Source: Chloroflexota bacterium
Lineage (GTDB): Bacteria; Chloroflexota; UBA6077; FW602-bin22; JAMCVK01
Length of the DNA stretch: 63,484 nucleotides
Direction of reading: 5' to 3'
Assembly (NCBI GenBank): GCA_023475225.1
Contig: JAMCVK010000048.1
Span: 1 to 63,484 of the forward strand
Shown here piece by piece: positions 36,446 through 45,057 of this stretch. Both the position numbers and the translations under genes were made by a program. The notes under the pieces are model-generated. The model saw only the letters and a list, made by a program, of their open reading frames with translations. It ran no database searches and was not told the DNA's origin. How positions within the stretch are numbered: the stretch's first letter is position 1; each line of letters opens with the position of its first letter.

Positions 36446-37309
36446 TCAGCCTCCGCCGGCCCCCTCGTGCTGAGCCGTAGCGATGGTCAGGAAAACCAGG
36501 GTGAGCACAGCGAAGATGAACGCTTGAATGAAGCCAACAAACAGCTCCAAGGCCATAAACGGGAGGGAAGCAACCAACGGTATGAGAAAAACCATTACTG
36601 CCAGAAGCACCTCTCCCGCAAAGATATTACCAAACAAGCGGAAGCTGAAAGAGACCAGCTTAGCCAGCTCGCTGACCAACTCGAGGAGACCAACAAAGGC
36701 ATTAACGACGCGGTCCATAATGCCTCGACCACCGAAGTTGATGAAACGGCTGGTATAGCGAAAGAAGCCAACCATCCGGATACCAAAATACTGGGTAGCA
36801 GCTACAGATACTATGGCTAAAGCTAGGGTCATGTTCAAGTCGGTATTAGCCGAGCGGAGAAGAGGAACGAAGGTGGCCTGGTCACGTTCGCCCACCTCCC
36901 AAAAGCCGATAGTGCCGAATCCAGGGAACAGTCCCAGCCAGTTGGAAGTAATGATAAAAAGGAAGATGGTCGCTACTAAGGGGAAGAAGCGCCGTCCATT
37001 CTCTGGGCCAGCCACGCTCTCCACTAGGTTGAGCATAGTTTCTACAACGAACTCCACTAGATTTTGCAACCCGCTCGGTACAATGCGCATATTGCGAGTT
37101 ACGGCAAAAGAGAGCCCCACTAAAATGAGCATGCTTAACCAAGAGGCCAGCATAGTATTTGTCACCGGAAAGCCGTACACTATAAATACACGTTCAGCTG
37201 GTAGATGAACTTGGGCCATCCTATGAGGCATAAACAAGCCTCCGACGAAGAGGGAGGCGATAAGAAAGATCAGCATCAGTTTCTTATTACGATTTGAGAC
37301 GTGCGGCAC
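36446..37309 (-). CDS. atpB: ATP synthase a subunit
   Basis: A 287-residue membrane stator protein with about six spans. FSFRLFGNIFAGEVLL contains the essential Arg facing the c ring; FGTIGFWEVGERD is a loop between spans. GTG 37309 overlaps the atpZ/I stop by one base (TAGTG), with GAGGGGAG before it. Confidence 0.93.
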   Translation of the reverse strand: MPHVSNRNKKLMLIFLIASLFVGGLFMPHRMAQVHLPAERVFIVYGFPVTNTMLASWLSMLILVGLSFAVTRNMRIVPSGLQNLVEFVVETMLNLVESVAGPENGRRFFPLVATIFLFIITSNWLGLFPGFGTIGFWEVGERDQATFVPLLRSANTDLNMTLALAIVSVAATQYFGIRMVGFFRYTSRFINFGGRGIMDRVVNAFVGLLELVSELAKLVSFSFRLFGNIFAGEVLLAVMVFLIPLVASLPFMALELFVGFIQAFIFAVLTLVFLTIATAQHEGAGGG

Positions 37310-37581
37310 TAATCGTTCTCCCCTCTTGAGGACCGGTCACTATGGCGTCGCTTTTTATCAACGTCTCGTTCCTCAGCAGAGTAAATAGATGATACTACCA
37401 AACGATAAACGCTGAATGTTCCCACAGCTATACCAATCAAGGAACAGATTAAGGTGGCGAGAGGTGCTGTCCCCAGCTTATTATCGATCCAGATACCAGC
37501 CACCAGGCCTGAAACAATTGATAGAGACATAGATACGCCCAACTGCGTTACCAACGCCCAAGGGCGCATATCCCGTTTCAC
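37309..37581 (-). CDS. AtpZ/AtpI-like small membrane protein of the ATP synthase operon
   Basis: A 90-residue protein with two membrane spans (about 11-33 and 41-64) and a basic, hydrophilic tail. It sits first in the ATP synthase operon, as AtpZ/AtpI proteins do; these help ring assembly or carry Mg2+/Ca2+. GTG start at 37581, 22 nt from the predicted transcription start. Confidence 0.82.
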   Translation of the reverse strand: MKRDMRPWALVTQLGVSMSLSIVSGLVAGIWIDNKLGTAPLATLICSLIGIAVGTFSVYRLVVSSIYSAEERDVDKKRRHSDRSSRGEND

Positions 37582-37609
37582 TGTTTTCCCCTATCAATTG
37601 TTATGCCCA

Positions 37610-37638
37610 AGTATAGCATATTTGTCTATCACGGGCAA
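37610..37638 (-). promoter_or_regulatory. Promoter of the ATP synthase operon
   Basis: On the minus strand TTGCCC (37633-37638) and TATACT (37610-37615) are separated by 17 bp. The predicted start near 37603 gives a short leader to the first GTG at 37581. Confidence 0.55.
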
Positions 37639-37750
37639 ATTGACCGCCTTAAGCCAATTAAGGGGCGATACTACCCTGCATCCGATATACGAGCCCGACT
37701 AATGCTCATGGCCCGACGTTATATCCCTCTAAAAAACACCAAAATAAAGC

Positions 37751-37800
37751 TTGCTATGAACGCCTGTTCGTATTATAATATTTGTAGAACTTTTGTTCTA
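37751..37800 (+). promoter_or_regulatory. lexA promoter with two LexA boxes
   Basis: TTGCTA (37751-37756) and TATAAT (37774-37779) are spaced by 17 bp. GAAC-GCCT-GTTC (37758-37769) lies inside the spacer, and the perfect palindrome TAGAAC-TTTT-GTTCTA (37785-37800) lies at the start point. Both fit the GAAC-N4-GTTC box of Gram-positive-type LexA. Centres are 29 bp apart. Strong autorepression is expected. Confidence 0.88.
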
Positions 37801-37843
37801 AATACTGGCAGATAATCTATCAATCAAGAGGGTGAGGTAAAAA

Positions 37844-38485
37844 ATGAGCACATTTACATCCCCCTTATCAACACGACAACAGCGCATACTCGACTTTATC
37901 AGGGATTTCCTTGCGGAAAATGGATATCCGCCCACCATCCGTGAGATTGGGGACGCCATCGGTATCTCTTCTACATCAGCGGTGGACTACAACCTCAATA
38001 TACTTGAGCGCAAGGGCTATATTCGCCGAGACCCAGAGATATCCCGTGGGATCAGCTTTATAACCGACTCAGCCAAGCATCTCCCCTCTGCATTGATCAA
38101 CGTGCCCATAGTAGGACGTATAGCCGCCGGCGAACCGATCGAAGCTCTTCCAGAGCATGCTGAACAAGTGTTGCTCACCCGTGACCTTGTCCCTGAAGGA
38201 GCCTACGCCCTCCGAGTGAAGGGCAAGTCGATGATTGAAGACCTCATTGATGACGGCGATCTTGTAGTAGTACGCCCTCAACAGACGGCCGAGAATGGCG
38301 ATATCGTCGTTACCCTTTTGATGGACAGTCCCGGAGGAGAAGGACAGGCCACGTTGAAGCGCATATATTGGGAGAAAGACCGAATCCGTCTCCAGCCCGC
38401 CAACCACACTATGGCTCCGCTCTACGTCAAGCCGGATAATCTTATTGTGCAAGGTAAGGTGGTTGCTGTCATCCGGAGACTGTAG
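37844..38485 (+). CDS. lexA: LexA repressor
   Basis: A 213-residue SOS repressor: winged helix at the N-terminus (QQRILDFIRDFLAENGYPPT, IGISSTSAV) and an S24 protease domain. The self-cleavage bond is A95-G96; the catalytic pair is S129 (GKSMIE) and K172 (TLKRIY). AGGGTGAGGT precedes ATG 37844. It is divergent from the ATP synthase operon and controls itself through the two boxes upstream. Confidence 0.96.
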   Translation: MSTFTSPLSTRQQRILDFIRDFLAENGYPPTIREIGDAIGISSTSAVDYNLNILERKGYIRRDPEISRGISFITDSAKHLPSALINVPIVGRIAAGEPIEALPEHAEQVLLTRDLVPEGAYALRVKGKSMIEDLIDDGDLVVVRPQQTAENGDIVVTLLMDSPGGEGQATLKRIYWEKDRIRLQPANHTMAPLYVKPDNLIVQGKVVAVIRRL

Positions 38486-38490
38486 TCTCC
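38475..38490. terminator. Short palindrome at the lexA/holA convergent junction
   Basis: GGAGACT (38475-38481) and AGTCTCC (38484-38490) are perfect complements around two bases and overlap the lexA stop codon. There is no U tract. It could act as a weak bidirectional stop for the convergent genes. Confidence 0.35.
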
Positions 38491-38508
38491 TCCCTGAGGA
38501 TAGCAGCC

Positions 38509-39501
38509 TCATTGCCTGGACAGATCCACGATGAGGAGGTCAAGAGCCGTAGTAGGCTCCAGCCTTCCCCTCTTTAGGAATGTGTCCACTTCAACTAGCC
38601 GTTGATAGATTCTCTCCAATTGGGGCATAGTGAACTTTCTTGCCTGATCAATAAGCTTCTTGTTAATGAAAGAGGTTAGATGTAATCGTTTTCCGATATC
38701 ATCAACTGAAATGCCTGCTTGAACGAGCTCCTTTACCTGAATCAACAGCCTGAATTGGCGGGTGATCATAACGAGAAGGTACGCCGGAGCTTCGCCGTGA
38801 GCGAGAAGCTCGTGAAGCACCCGTAAAGATGTTTTTCTATCCCGCTGACCCAATGCATCCACCATCTTGAATACACTAACCCTCCTCGCATCACTGCTGA
38901 GGAGAAGAACATCATCCTCGCCGATCTCATTCATACCAGCATAGGCAATCAATTTATCAATCTCATTAGCAAGCAAGCGAAGATCATGCCCAACGAAGAT
39001 GGCCAGCTGTTGGACAGCTAAGGCACTGATGCGACCCCCTTTATAACTCACCCGCTCAGTGATCCATCTGTATAACTCCTCTTCGCTTAACGGTTTAAAA
39101 CGTCCAATATGCCCACCAGCTTCTTCAACCGCTTTCCATAAAGCACTGTTCCCTCCGATATCGCTTTCCTCTATGAGGACAAGGTCGGTTGTTTCGGGCA
39201 TCTTGGAAATATACTCGGCGAATCCCCTCTCCAACTCGGAGCTGGTGCCGCGCCTCCTTTCCCCCCCATTGCTCGGCCCGACCCTAGTCTCGAATCGAGA
39301 GAGGAGTCCTTTAACTAAGACCAGACGCTTTTCAGCTAAGAATGGCAAAGACTCACAAGCGTCAACCAGATCAGCCAGGGAGACCTTCCGACCATCGAAG
39401 GTGGTTGTATTCAGATCAAGTAGGCTTCTATCTGAAAACCGCTGCTTGATCTGATCGATCCGTTCCCAACCAAGGGGATCATCGCGTAAGATATAGATCA
39501 T
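38509..39501 (-). CDS. holA: DNA polymerase III delta subunit
   Basis: A 330-residue protein with the three-domain clamp-loader layout of HolA: start IYILRDDPLGWERID, FLAEKRLVLVKGL, then the middle domain (AVQQLAIFVGHDLRLLANEIDKLIAY) and the C-terminal bundle. It opens the sliding clamp in replication. It is downstream of speB by 18 nt on the same strand and thus may share the polyamine operon transcript. Confidence 0.88.
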   Translation of the reverse strand: MIYILRDDPLGWERIDQIKQRFSDRSLLDLNTTTFDGRKVSLADLVDACESLPFLAEKRLVLVKGLLSRFETRVGPSNGGERRRGTSSELERGFAEYISKMPETTDLVLIEESDIGGNSALWKAVEEAGGHIGRFKPLSEEELYRWITERVSYKGGRISALAVQQLAIFVGHDLRLLANEIDKLIAYAGMNEIGEDDVLLLSSDARRVSVFKMVDALGQRDRKTSLRVLHELLAHGEAPAYLLVMITRQFRLLIQVKELVQAGISVDDIGKRLHLTSFINKKLIDQARKFTMPQLERIYQRLVEVDTFLKRGRLEPTTALDLLIVDLSRQ

Positions 39502-39519
39502 TATACCGATCTCATCGCC

Positions 39520-40410
39520 TTAACTTGATAGCACAACCGTCTGTGTATAGCCAATAAATTTGTAGATCAACTTAGCCGCAAGGAAGGCGCAGGACTTCGG
39601 ACCTTGACTTGGGCATAGCTCCACCACGTCGAAGCCGACCACCTTTCTATTCTGTGCCACAGCCTGTAAAAGCGCAAGCACCTGCCGCCAGGTGAGGCCG
39701 TCCGGTTCTGATAAACCCACGGCGGGCATAATCGATGGATCAAGTACATCTAGATCGATGGTCACATAGACGTTCTCTCCCAAGCTCGAGACCACCTTTG
39801 AGATCCAGTCGGCCGCCTGGTGAATCTCCTCCATAAAAAGGGGTTTAGCCCTACCGGCCGCCAGAAAAGCGGCTTCCTCTTTGCTTAGGCTGCGCAGACC
39901 TACCTGAACAATAGGACAGTGGGCCAGAACACGGCGCATCACTGAGGCATGGGTATAACGACTACCTAAGTATTCGTCGCGTAGATCGGCGTGGGCGTCA
40001 AGCTGGAGAACGCTCAGTGGCTGATATCGCCGACTGAGCGCCGCCACCGCTCCGATGGTGATGGTATGCTCCCCCCCGAGCATGGCGACCATTTTGTCCT
40101 GCTCGGCCAGCTCGGTGACTACCTGTTCTATCCTCTCGATCATCTGCCTGGGGCCGCCCATAAGGGGCTTCAGTTCGGGGAGAGTATGAATGCCCACTTG
40201 ACCAATCTCTCTCCCCAGATCACTATCATAATGTTCTAAATCTTGAGAGGCGTCAATTATCGCTTGTGGTCCAGCGCGAGTCCCCGGCGTATTAGAGATA
40301 GTGCTGTCATAGGGCACTGGCAAGATGACAACCTTAGCCTTGTCAAAAGCGCAGTACTCAGGGGGTAGGGATGCAAAGACTCGTGGAGGATAAAAATATT
40401 CTTTCTTCAC
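39520..40410 (-). CDS. speB: Agmatinase-type ureohydrolase
   Basis: A 296-residue arginase-fold enzyme. Mn2+ ligands are visible in MLGGEHTIT, LQLDAHADLRDEY and VTIDLDVLDPS. It should cleave agmatine to putrescine and urea (or carbamoyl/N1-aminopropyl analogues). It overlaps the end of speD1 in an ATGA, which ties it to polyamine synthesis. No ordinary arginine decarboxylase gene is near, see the note on speD1. Confidence 0.9.
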   Translation of the reverse strand: MKKEYFYPPRVFASLPPEYCAFDKAKVVILPVPYDSTISNTPGTRAGPQAIIDASQDLEHYDSDLGREIGQVGIHTLPELKPLMGGPRQMIERIEQVVTELAEQDKMVAMLGGEHTITIGAVAALSRRYQPLSVLQLDAHADLRDEYLGSRYTHASVMRRVLAHCPIVQVGLRSLSKEEAAFLAAGRAKPLFMEEIHQAADWISKVVSSLGENVYVTIDLDVLDPSIMPAVGLSEPDGLTWRQVLALLQAVAQNRKVVGFDVVELCPSQGPKSCAFLAAKLIYKFIGYTQTVVLSS

Positions 40411-40784
40411 TCTATCGTGGTTGAGAGAGGCTCAAGATATTCCAATCCTCTTCTTAAGATATACCTTTCCACTTCTTGTAGGCCGAATTTTCCTTGGATG
40501 TAATTGATCATCTTCTCCGGGTCAAACTCCTTGCAAGAGAAGACGTCCATGTTGACCAGGTGACGTTCCGGGAAGGTATGGATGCTAATATGGCTCTCAG
40601 CGATCAATACAAAGCCAGAAATGCCCCCATCTTCTACTCTTGTCCCTTCATACCTGAACACATAAGGGGGCATAATCTTAGTCATCCCGATCAGACCTGG
40701 GAGCTCTTCAAGAATGTTATAGATTAAGGTTAAATCCTGTAGCTTCTGGTAGTCGCCACCGCGACCATCGAGCACGAGGTGCAC
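40407..40784 (-). CDS. speD: SpeD-family pyruvoyl decarboxylase, divergent copy (speD1)
   Basis: A 125-residue class 1b AdoMet decarboxylase homolog. Self-cleavage would make a pyruvoyl group at S64 (ESHISIHTFPE); H69 and C84 are also kept. The stretch after the active site (HLVNMDVFSCKEF) and the N-terminus differ from speD2. Because it overlaps speB, a switch of substrate to arginine is possible, as known for archaeal SpeD-derived arginine decarboxylases. GTG start with AAGGAG before it. Confidence 0.82.
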   Translation of the reverse strand: MHLVLDGRGGDYQKLQDLTLIYNILEELPGLIGMTKIMPPYVFRYEGTRVEDGGISGFVLIAESHISIHTFPERHLVNMDVFSCKEFDPEKMINYIQGKFGLQEVERYILRRGLEYLEPLSTTIE

Positions 40785-40800
40785 TTATCCACTCCTTAGC

Positions 40801-41706
40801 TCAATCTGCGATAACAAGAGGATTTTGGTTGGTTATTATGTGCTGGCATTCCTGCAATTTTTGTCTTAAATATTTTGGTAGGAAGGAAAGCGAATAATGC
40901 GTAAGACCATCGTAATAGCGAAGATCAAGGCAACGCCGCTCCTGTAGGATATGGTCCGTCATCTCTTTTGTAAGATCAGCTGGGTTATATCGTTTAGAAG
41001 CCGAGACGAAGCCCCAGGTTTCACCATAGGAGGGAATGCCGGCCTGGTAGGGGAAAATGATTGGGAATACGCTCCTTAGGGTATTGACGATTGCCAGATA
41101 GTAATCTAGATCATTAAGATTAATGCATTCTGCCTGGGTAGCTAGTAAACCGTCATCGCCCAGGCGATCGTAGGCAAGCTGATAAAACTCTTTGGTGAAC
41201 AGCAAACAGGAAGGACCACCGGCGATGGGATCGGTCACATCAACGATGATCACATCGAATACCTCTCGTGTATCTTCCAGGTATCTTCGGGCATCCAGAT
41301 GTAATAATTCCACACGCCGGTCTTGAAACGCCCCCTTACTCCATGAGGGTAAATACTCTTGGCAAATTCGAACTGCCTCCTCATCTATATCGACCATAAC
41401 TGCTCTACGCACCGTACTATGTTTAAGCACCTCACGCAGGGTTGCCCCCTCTGCTCCTCCAGCGATCAACACTGTTTGAGGGTTCGGATGAGTGACTAGA
41501 GAGGGATGGACCAGAGCCTCATGATAAATGAATTCGTCTAACTCAGCGGATTGAAGCTTTTCATCAAGAAATAGACTCAATCCGTAAGGAGTTGTGTCCA
41601 ACACTTCGATGAATTGGAATCTTGTCTGCCCACCATACAGGACATTTTCAATGCGGAATCTGCCCTCTTCTCCCCGCCGCTTGACGAATGTCTTCCATTT
41701 TTCCAT
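40801..41706 (-). CDS. speE: Spermidine synthase (polyamine aminopropyltransferase)
   Basis: A 301-residue Rossmann methyltransferase-fold enzyme: QTVLIAGGAEGATLREVLKH for nucleoside binding and VIIVDVTDPIAGGPS with the catalytic Asp, YHEALVHPSL in the N-terminal part. It moves aminopropyl from decarboxylated AdoMet to putrescine and releases methylthioadenosine. Start ATG 41706 (a GTG lies one codon upstream). It lies between the two speD genes. Confidence 0.93.
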   Translation of the reverse strand: MEKWKTFVKRRGEEGRFRIENVLYGGQTRFQFIEVLDTTPYGLSLFLDEKLQSAELDEFIYHEALVHPSLVTHPNPQTVLIAGGAEGATLREVLKHSTVRRAVMVDIDEEAVRICQEYLPSWSKGAFQDRRVELLHLDARRYLEDTREVFDVIIVDVTDPIAGGPSCLLFTKEFYQLAYDRLGDDGLLATQAECINLNDLDYYLAIVNTLRSVFPIIFPYQAGIPSYGETWGFVSASKRYNPADLTKEMTDHILQERRCLDLRYYDGLTHYSLSFLPKYLRQKLQECQHIITNQNPLVIAD

Positions 41707-41745
41707 CACCGAGCCATCCTATCCTTCGTCGAAGACGATCTCAAC

Positions 41746-42135
41746 CTAGACCGATTCCAGCACACGATAGACTCTTCGTTTATCTGGATCAAGGACACCC
41801 CTTTTCACTTCTAGAGCATTAAAATCTGTAGCCTTCAGCACGCTCGCAAAATAGGCGGTTACTTCTTCTGGAATCTCATCATCGGCGCAGGTAAAGACGT
41901 CTACCGCTGCATAGCTGAATTCAGGCCAGGTATGGATCGACAAATGGGACTCAGCAATCATCACCATAACAGATACACCGTATGGCTGAAACCGATGAGA
42001 AAAGACATCAATGATGGTTGCCTTAATCAGTGATACTGCTTCCACCATGATGTCTTCGATAGACTTAACGTCATTCAAGATGCCAGGTTCACAGCCGTGA
42101 AGCTCAATGAGGAGATGCCTTCCTAATACTTTCAC
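41746..42135 (-). CDS. speD: S-adenosylmethionine decarboxylase proenzyme (speD2)
   Basis: A 129-residue class 1b AdoMet decarboxylase. Key residues fall at S63, H68 and C83, the same numbers as in the Thermotoga maritima enzyme: ESHLSIHTWPE and AVDVFTC. The N-terminus GRHLLIELHGCEP is also typical. It should supply the aminopropyl donor for the adjacent speE. It is the first gene of the polyamine operon, with a promoter at 42243-42270. Confidence 0.93.
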   Translation of the reverse strand: MKVLGRHLLIELHGCEPGILNDVKSIEDIMVEAVSLIKATIIDVFSHRFQPYGVSVMVMIAESHLSIHTWPEFSYAAVDVFTCADDEIPEEVTAYFASVLKATDFNALEVKRGVLDPDKRRVYRVLESV

Positions 42136-42242
42136 TATTGCGGCCCTGTTTCAAGATTTGGTCGCCAAGGACTTACTTGCCTTGGACCTATTCTCACCAC
42201 CCAACGTAACGCCTGTTTGTGGTCTTAGATATTGCCGGCCAT

Positions 42243-42270
42243 ATAATAGCAACTTTTGATAGCATGTCAA
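42243..42270 (-). promoter_or_regulatory. Promoter of the polyamine operon
   Basis: A perfect TTGACA (42265-42270) on the minus strand and TATTAT (42243-42248) are 16 bp apart. The predicted start near 42235 leaves a 100-nt leader before speD2. Confidence 0.6.
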
Positions 42271-42333
42271 GATAGTTTGGCGGCTGAAAATTCGCCAGAT
42301 CCTCAGTGGATTGTCCCAACCACATCTCGACTC

Positions 42334-43341
42334 TCAGAACGAGGCGGAGACCTGCAGAGAGTATCCAGCGAAGTCAGCTAAATTGCCCGAAGTGATGATG
42401 GTGAATGATCCTTTCCTACCAGGTAACAGCCTTGTGGGAATTGATGGGCTATAGCCACAATTGAGAACCCGCCCCGCCGCATCATAAATCGTCGCTACAG
42501 CAGCGACATTGGAGACCGCCGACTTGGAGTTGTTGGTTATCTCCCCGCTGATACGATAATCTCCATCGGCATCAAAGCCAGTGCTCTGCGCCACGATGTT
42601 TAATCCTGAGGGGGGAACATCTCGCGTGGATAGAAAGGAGACGGATAGCTCATAAGTGGCCCAGCCAACCGGATAGTCTAAAGCGATTTTGAAGGGAGAA
42701 TTTTGGCCTGGCGACTGGATCAATATATAGCCAGAAGCGGATCCCTCGGCTAATAGCTGTCCCGCCGCGTCGTAACAGCGAGCTGTAATCTTCACCGACT
42801 TAACATTTTCACGGCTATTATTGTAGGTCTCACCAGCAATATACAGGTGGCCATCGTTACCATCAAAGGCGCTGCTGCTCAGCACATAAACGCTCTCTGG
42901 CCTCGGAGTAGGTGTGCCAGTAGCTGTTGGGGTGGGAGTTGGAATCGGGGTCGATGTCGCTGAGGGGGTCGGGGTGGCTGTGATCAGCGTGGGAGTGAAT
43001 GTCAGCGGGGGCATCGAGGTGGCTGTGAGCACAGCCGTCGGCATCGCTGTTGGTTCTGGGCTAGAGATGGGAGTTGAGGTCGGCGTTGGGGTGAATGTCG
43101 CAATGGGCGGAATTGAAGTGGCTATCGGTGAGGCGGTGGGTGTTGGGCTGAGTACAGGATCATTCGGTATTTGGTTCCAACCGGTTCCCATGATCAACAG
43201 GGGTACATAAGCGTAGTGATGACCTTGGGCGTCTACTGTTAGAATAAGGGAGCTATCACTAAGAACATTTAACCAAACCAGGACTACCACAGCCGACCAC
43301 GCCCCTACCGCAAGGATGCGGAATGGCACCCACGAGGCCAT
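42334..43341 (-). CDS. Secreted/anchored protein with Thr/Pro linker and two FxLYD-like domains
   Basis: A 335-residue protein: an N-terminal membrane anchor or signal (about 7-29), a Ser/Thr/Pro repeat linker (about 60-150), and two similar beta-sandwich domains. Each of these has the pattern of FxLYD domains: GHLYIAGETYNNSRENVKSVKITARCYDAAG-like in the first and YRISGEITNNSKSAV with VATIYDAAGRVL in the second. It is exposed outside the membrane. Function unknown; it is divergent from the polysaccharide locus. Confidence 0.72.
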   Translation of the reverse strand: MASWVPFRILAVGAWSAVVVLVWLNVLSDSSLILTVDAQGHHYAYVPLLIMGTGWNQIPNDPVLSPTPTASPIATSIPPIATFTPTPTSTPISSPEPTAMPTAVLTATSMPPLTFTPTLITATPTPSATSTPIPTPTPTATGTPTPRPESVYVLSSSAFDGNDGHLYIAGETYNNSRENVKSVKITARCYDAAGQLLAEGSASGYILIQSPGQNSPFKIALDYPVGWATYELSVSFLSTRDVPPSGLNIVAQSTGFDADGDYRISGEITNNSKSAVSNVAAVATIYDAAGRVLNCGYSPSIPTRLLPGRKGSFTIITSGNLADFAGYSLQVSASF

Positions 43342-43797
43342 ATTCCTCTACCCTCAATGGTCTGGCACTAGATTTTGGAACACGGGGCCCGGCCCTGATG
43401 TGCAACTACATAGCGAGTGCATCAGGGCCATGCTCGAAGGGTAGCTATCCTTTTCTTTCTAAGGCTGGCTTACTATCTTTAAGATAAAGTGGACTTCAAG
43501 GGGACTCTTCCTGTTCATAAGAATAACACATCCTCTGGAAATATCCAATACTCCAAAAACGATGTGAGGCGTCTAACACCTCTATCACTATCCATTCCAC
43601 CTTGGCTGGCTGGTTGCTTGACAAGTCCTCTAGCCTGTGCTAAATTACAGCCAATCCTTCGTTCAGGGATAATCCTGAAATTCCTCTAGAAAGAGCATAG
43701 TTACGGCTATGAGTTTGTAGCCTTCATCTGCTAAGACAAACACAGACTTACTCCTTATTGCCCAAGATGTAAAACATAGTTCTTGAAGAGGTGGCCA
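43342..43797. other. 456-bp divergent intergenic region before the polysaccharide locus
   Basis: No gene is supported here. It holds an imperfect hairpin GGCCCTGATG (43391-43400)/CATCAGGGCC (43420-43429) in the leader of the minus-strand FxLYD gene, a palindrome TATCTTTAAGATA near 43474-43486, and a + strand promoter candidate at 43618-43646. Confidence 0.5.
43618..43646 (+). promoter_or_regulatory. Promoter candidate of the polysaccharide locus
   Basis: Perfect TTGACA (43618-43623), 17-bp spacer, TAAATT (43641-43646). The first gene starts 145 nt beyond the predicted start point, leaving a leader long enough for control of transcription elongation. Confidence 0.5.
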
Positions 43798-45057
43798 TTG
43801 GAATTCGAAATTGACCTACGTGAGTACTTGAAACCCCTCATAAAGCATATCCGTTTTATAGGTATGACTATGTTGGTCTGCGCTTTGATCGCCACTCTGG
43901 TAAGCTTCCTTCTCCCTCCGATTTACACTGGAACAGCTACCATCGTCATCACTAAACCACGCTATCGACTGCAATTCGACCCGCGCTTTCAGACCGTGGT
44001 AGAGACGGCTCCTTACGAGACGTATTACGCTCTCTTGAGAAACCCTGACCTGGAAAAGCGCGTGCTTCAGCAGCTTGGCCCCATCGTCCCGGGGCTTAGG
44101 CCCGGGGAGTTGATGGCGAAGATTCACCTAAAACAGAAGGATGACCCCTGGGTCCTTGAGGTTAGCGCTGACTGGAGCGAGCCACGTGCAGCCGCTAAGA
44201 TAGCTAATACCTGGGTCATTAATTATGTTAAGCAAATAAATGAGCTGTTCGCCCTCAGCCCTGAGACAGAGGCAAATCTATCCAACCAGTTAGCCAAGGC
44301 CGAGCAGGATTTGAAGGTAGCAGAGGATAACCTAAGGAACTTCCAGGAAAAGACGGGGGTGGGACTGTTGGGACCCTCTGGTCCGGTAATCGCTGGGGAA
44401 TCCATACCCTATGCCTCTCCTGAGCGCATGGGGGTGATTGGAAGGCGACTGGAGGCCAAGATCGCTACGCTGGCCACCTACCAAAGCATAAGGGACGATT
44501 TACATACTGTACTTGAGCGAGCCAGAGAATTAAAAGCGAAGGGGCTCGACACTGATGGCTCTGGAATGACCCTGGAGGTTCTCCAGACAGGCTTAATCTC
44601 TTCCCGCGTGCAGCTCCTCATCGGCCCCGGCTTTGAGAAGAAATCCAGCCTTGATACCATCATAGCTACCTTGGAGGCCAAAGAAAAGGCTACGGATGAA
44701 TCTATAGCCGCTGTAGCCAAGGAGGTCGCTGATCTCCAAAAACAGCTATCCGACCTGAAAATCCAACTGGATCGCCTCGAGCGAACGAGAGACAGTGCCA
44801 GGGAGACCTACCTGACGCTAGTGCGCAAAGCTGATGAGACCAGAATCGCGGCCAGCGCCACAAATACCGAAGTGCAAATAGTCAGCCCCGCAGAAGTGCC
44901 AATTGCCCCATCCGGACCAAGGAAGGTCCAAAATATTGCCTTCGGTGCGCTCTTCGGTCTCCTGGTTGGAGTGCTTGGCACCTACGCCTTAGAATATTTT
45001 GCCCGGCCACAGAAGGTATTACATCCAGCTCAGCGATTGCCAGCAGAGATTGAATGA
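43798..45057 (+). CDS. Wzz/GNVR-type polysaccharide chain-length regulator
   Basis: A 419-residue protein with two membrane spans (about 20-43 and 390-410) and a large extracytoplasmic part rich in coiled coil (two stretches around residues 155-185 and 285-340). It resembles the Wzz/Wzc periplasmic module without the tyrosine-kinase domain. The TTG at 43798 has AGAGGTGG before it; a TTG at 43783 is also open. It opens the polysaccharide locus and overlaps the next gene by 4 nt. Confidence 0.82.
   Translation: MEFEIDLREYLKPLIKHIRFIGMTMLVCALIATLVSFLLPPIYTGTATIVITKPRYRLQFDPRFQTVVETAPYETYYALLRNPDLEKRVLQQLGPIVPGLRPGELMAKIHLKQKDDPWVLEVSADWSEPRAAAKIANTWVINYVKQINELFALSPETEANLSNQLAKAEQDLKVAEDNLRNFQEKTGVGLLGPSGPVIAGESIPYASPERMGVIGRRLEAKIATLATYQSIRDDLHTVLERARELKAKGLDTDGSGMTLEVLQTGLISSRVQLLIGPGFEKKSSLDTIIATLEAKEKATDESIAAVAKEVADLQKQLSDLKIQLDRLERTRDSARETYLTLVRKADETRIAASATNTEVQIVSPAEVPIAPSGPRKVQNIAFGALFGLLVGVLGTYALEYFARPQKVLHPAQRLPAEIE

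Noticed and set aside
42914-43210. Val/Gly-rich open frame on the + strand
   Set aside because: It is the reverse of the Ser/Thr/Pro linker of the FxLYD protein.
43441-43475. Terminator-like AAGGGTAGCTATCCTT with T-rich tail
   Set aside because: The stem has almost no loop and no + strand gene ends before it.
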